Positions 33,176 to 33,267 of a stretch of DNA of 33,267 bases are shown here, piece by piece. Location of the stretch: assembly GCA_027858745.1 (NCBI GenBank), contig JAQICB010000152.1, forward strand, positions 1 through 33,267, written 5' to 3'. The notes below the pieces were generated by a model. The model was not told where the DNA came from, searched no databases, and saw only the letters and a list, made by a program, of their open reading frames with translations. How positions within the stretch are numbered: position 1 is the first letter of the stretch; each line of letters begins with the position of its first letter. The stretch comes from Bacteroidales bacterium (GTDB lineage: Bacteria > Bacteroidota > Bacteroidia > Bacteroidales > UBA1715). A program made the position numbers and the translations under genes.

Positions 33176-33267
33176 TTGCATAAAAAACAGTTTTTCTGCG
33201 TTAAATTATTTCACAATAGCTCGCTATTATTCAATAATTTGCCTTGATAAACAGCTTTTTATATCAA
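33176..33267 (+). repeat. Second long imperfect palindrome next to the right repeat
   Basis: Centred at about 33222: inner arms AATAGC (33215-33220) and GCTATT (33223-33228), middle arms AAATTATT (33203-33210) and AATAATTT (33233-33240), outer arms resembling ATAAAAAACAG and its complement near 33252-33264, about 70 percent paired overall. It has the same architecture as the palindrome at 33081-33162 but a different sequence. The window ends in or just after it, so its full extent is unknown. Confidence 0.6.

Larger units (their letters stand above)
32633..33267. other. Gene-free end of the window
   Basis: No protein gene is seen in these 635 bases. The stretch holds, in order, about 110 bases without recognisable features, a consensus-like promoter at 32746-32776, a candidate RNA to about 33032, the right copy of the terminal repeat (33049-33174) and a second long palindrome (33176-33267). 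Confidence 0.7.

Noticed and set aside
1-33267. Circular element or prophage closed by terminal repeats
   Set aside because: The end repeats are inverted, not direct, and the gene content is chromosomal housekeeping with no integrase, phage or plasmid genes.

Overview
This window looks like chromosomal DNA from an AT-rich member of the Bacteroidota, probably a Bacteroidales-type, propionate-forming lineage. The signs are a methylmalonyl-CoA epimerase/decarboxylase operon with a biotin carrier and a Na+-pumping membrane subunit, a MurF-Alr fusion, a secreted protein with a type IX secretion (T9SS) C-terminal tail, a DUF3127 protein, almost no Shine-Dalgarno sequences, and repeated matches to the Bacteroidota -7 promoter element TAnnTTTG just ahead of genes. 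The assignment is by gene content only; there is no rRNA in the window.

Layout. 1-135 is an inverted copy of a palindromic repeat that returns at the far end. 150-2168 is a CPA2-type cation/proton antiporter (-). 2495-3214 is a superoxide dismutase with an export-like N-terminus. 3373-4933 is pabB-pabC (folate precursor p-aminobenzoate). 5021-5715 is a lipoprotein gene whose signal peptide is out of frame by one base in a T-run. 5785-8646 is a SNF2 helicase (-), divergent from truA (8763-9509), which converges on a class A penicillin-binding protein (9517-11868, -). 11999-13983 is a tight SemiSWEET-umuD-umuC operon facing a DUF3127 gene (-) whose C-terminus resembles the SSB tail. 14539-15528 is an unrecognised membrane protein (-). 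15662-18883 carries rimO, a DUF554 gene, a DUF1573 gene and trmD. 19024-21730 carries, on the minus strand, an SPFH protein, an NfeD-like protein and a T9SS cargo protein. 22005-26849 holds a TPR/SpoIIE-phosphatase sensor followed 3 bp later by murF-alr. 27053-31167 is the methylmalonyl-CoA decarboxylase operon. 31301-32632 is a DUF389 membrane protein. The last 635 bp hold no gene but contain a promoter-to-terminator unit that may encode a structured RNA, then the second copy of the terminal repeat.

How the genes fit together. Most are housekeeping functions: cell wall (PBP, MurF-Alr), translation and tRNA/ribosome modification (TruA, RimO, TrmD), cofactor synthesis (PabB/C) and energy metabolism (decarboxylation of methylmalonyl-CoA coupled to Na+ export). 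The DNA-damage module (UmuD/UmuC, with DUF3127 next to it) is the most unusual neighbourhood because a SemiSWEET-like transporter heads its operon.

No phage, insertion sequence with transposase, CRISPR array, tRNA or rRNA was seen. The most interesting non-genic signals are the dispersed repeat family (terminal copies plus degenerate internal copies at gene 3' ends), the candidate RNA at about 32783-33032, and the T-run frameshift in the lipoprotein. Several coding starts were moved downstream because a promoter lies inside the longer reading frame or because the downstream ATG restores a signal peptide or family-typical start.
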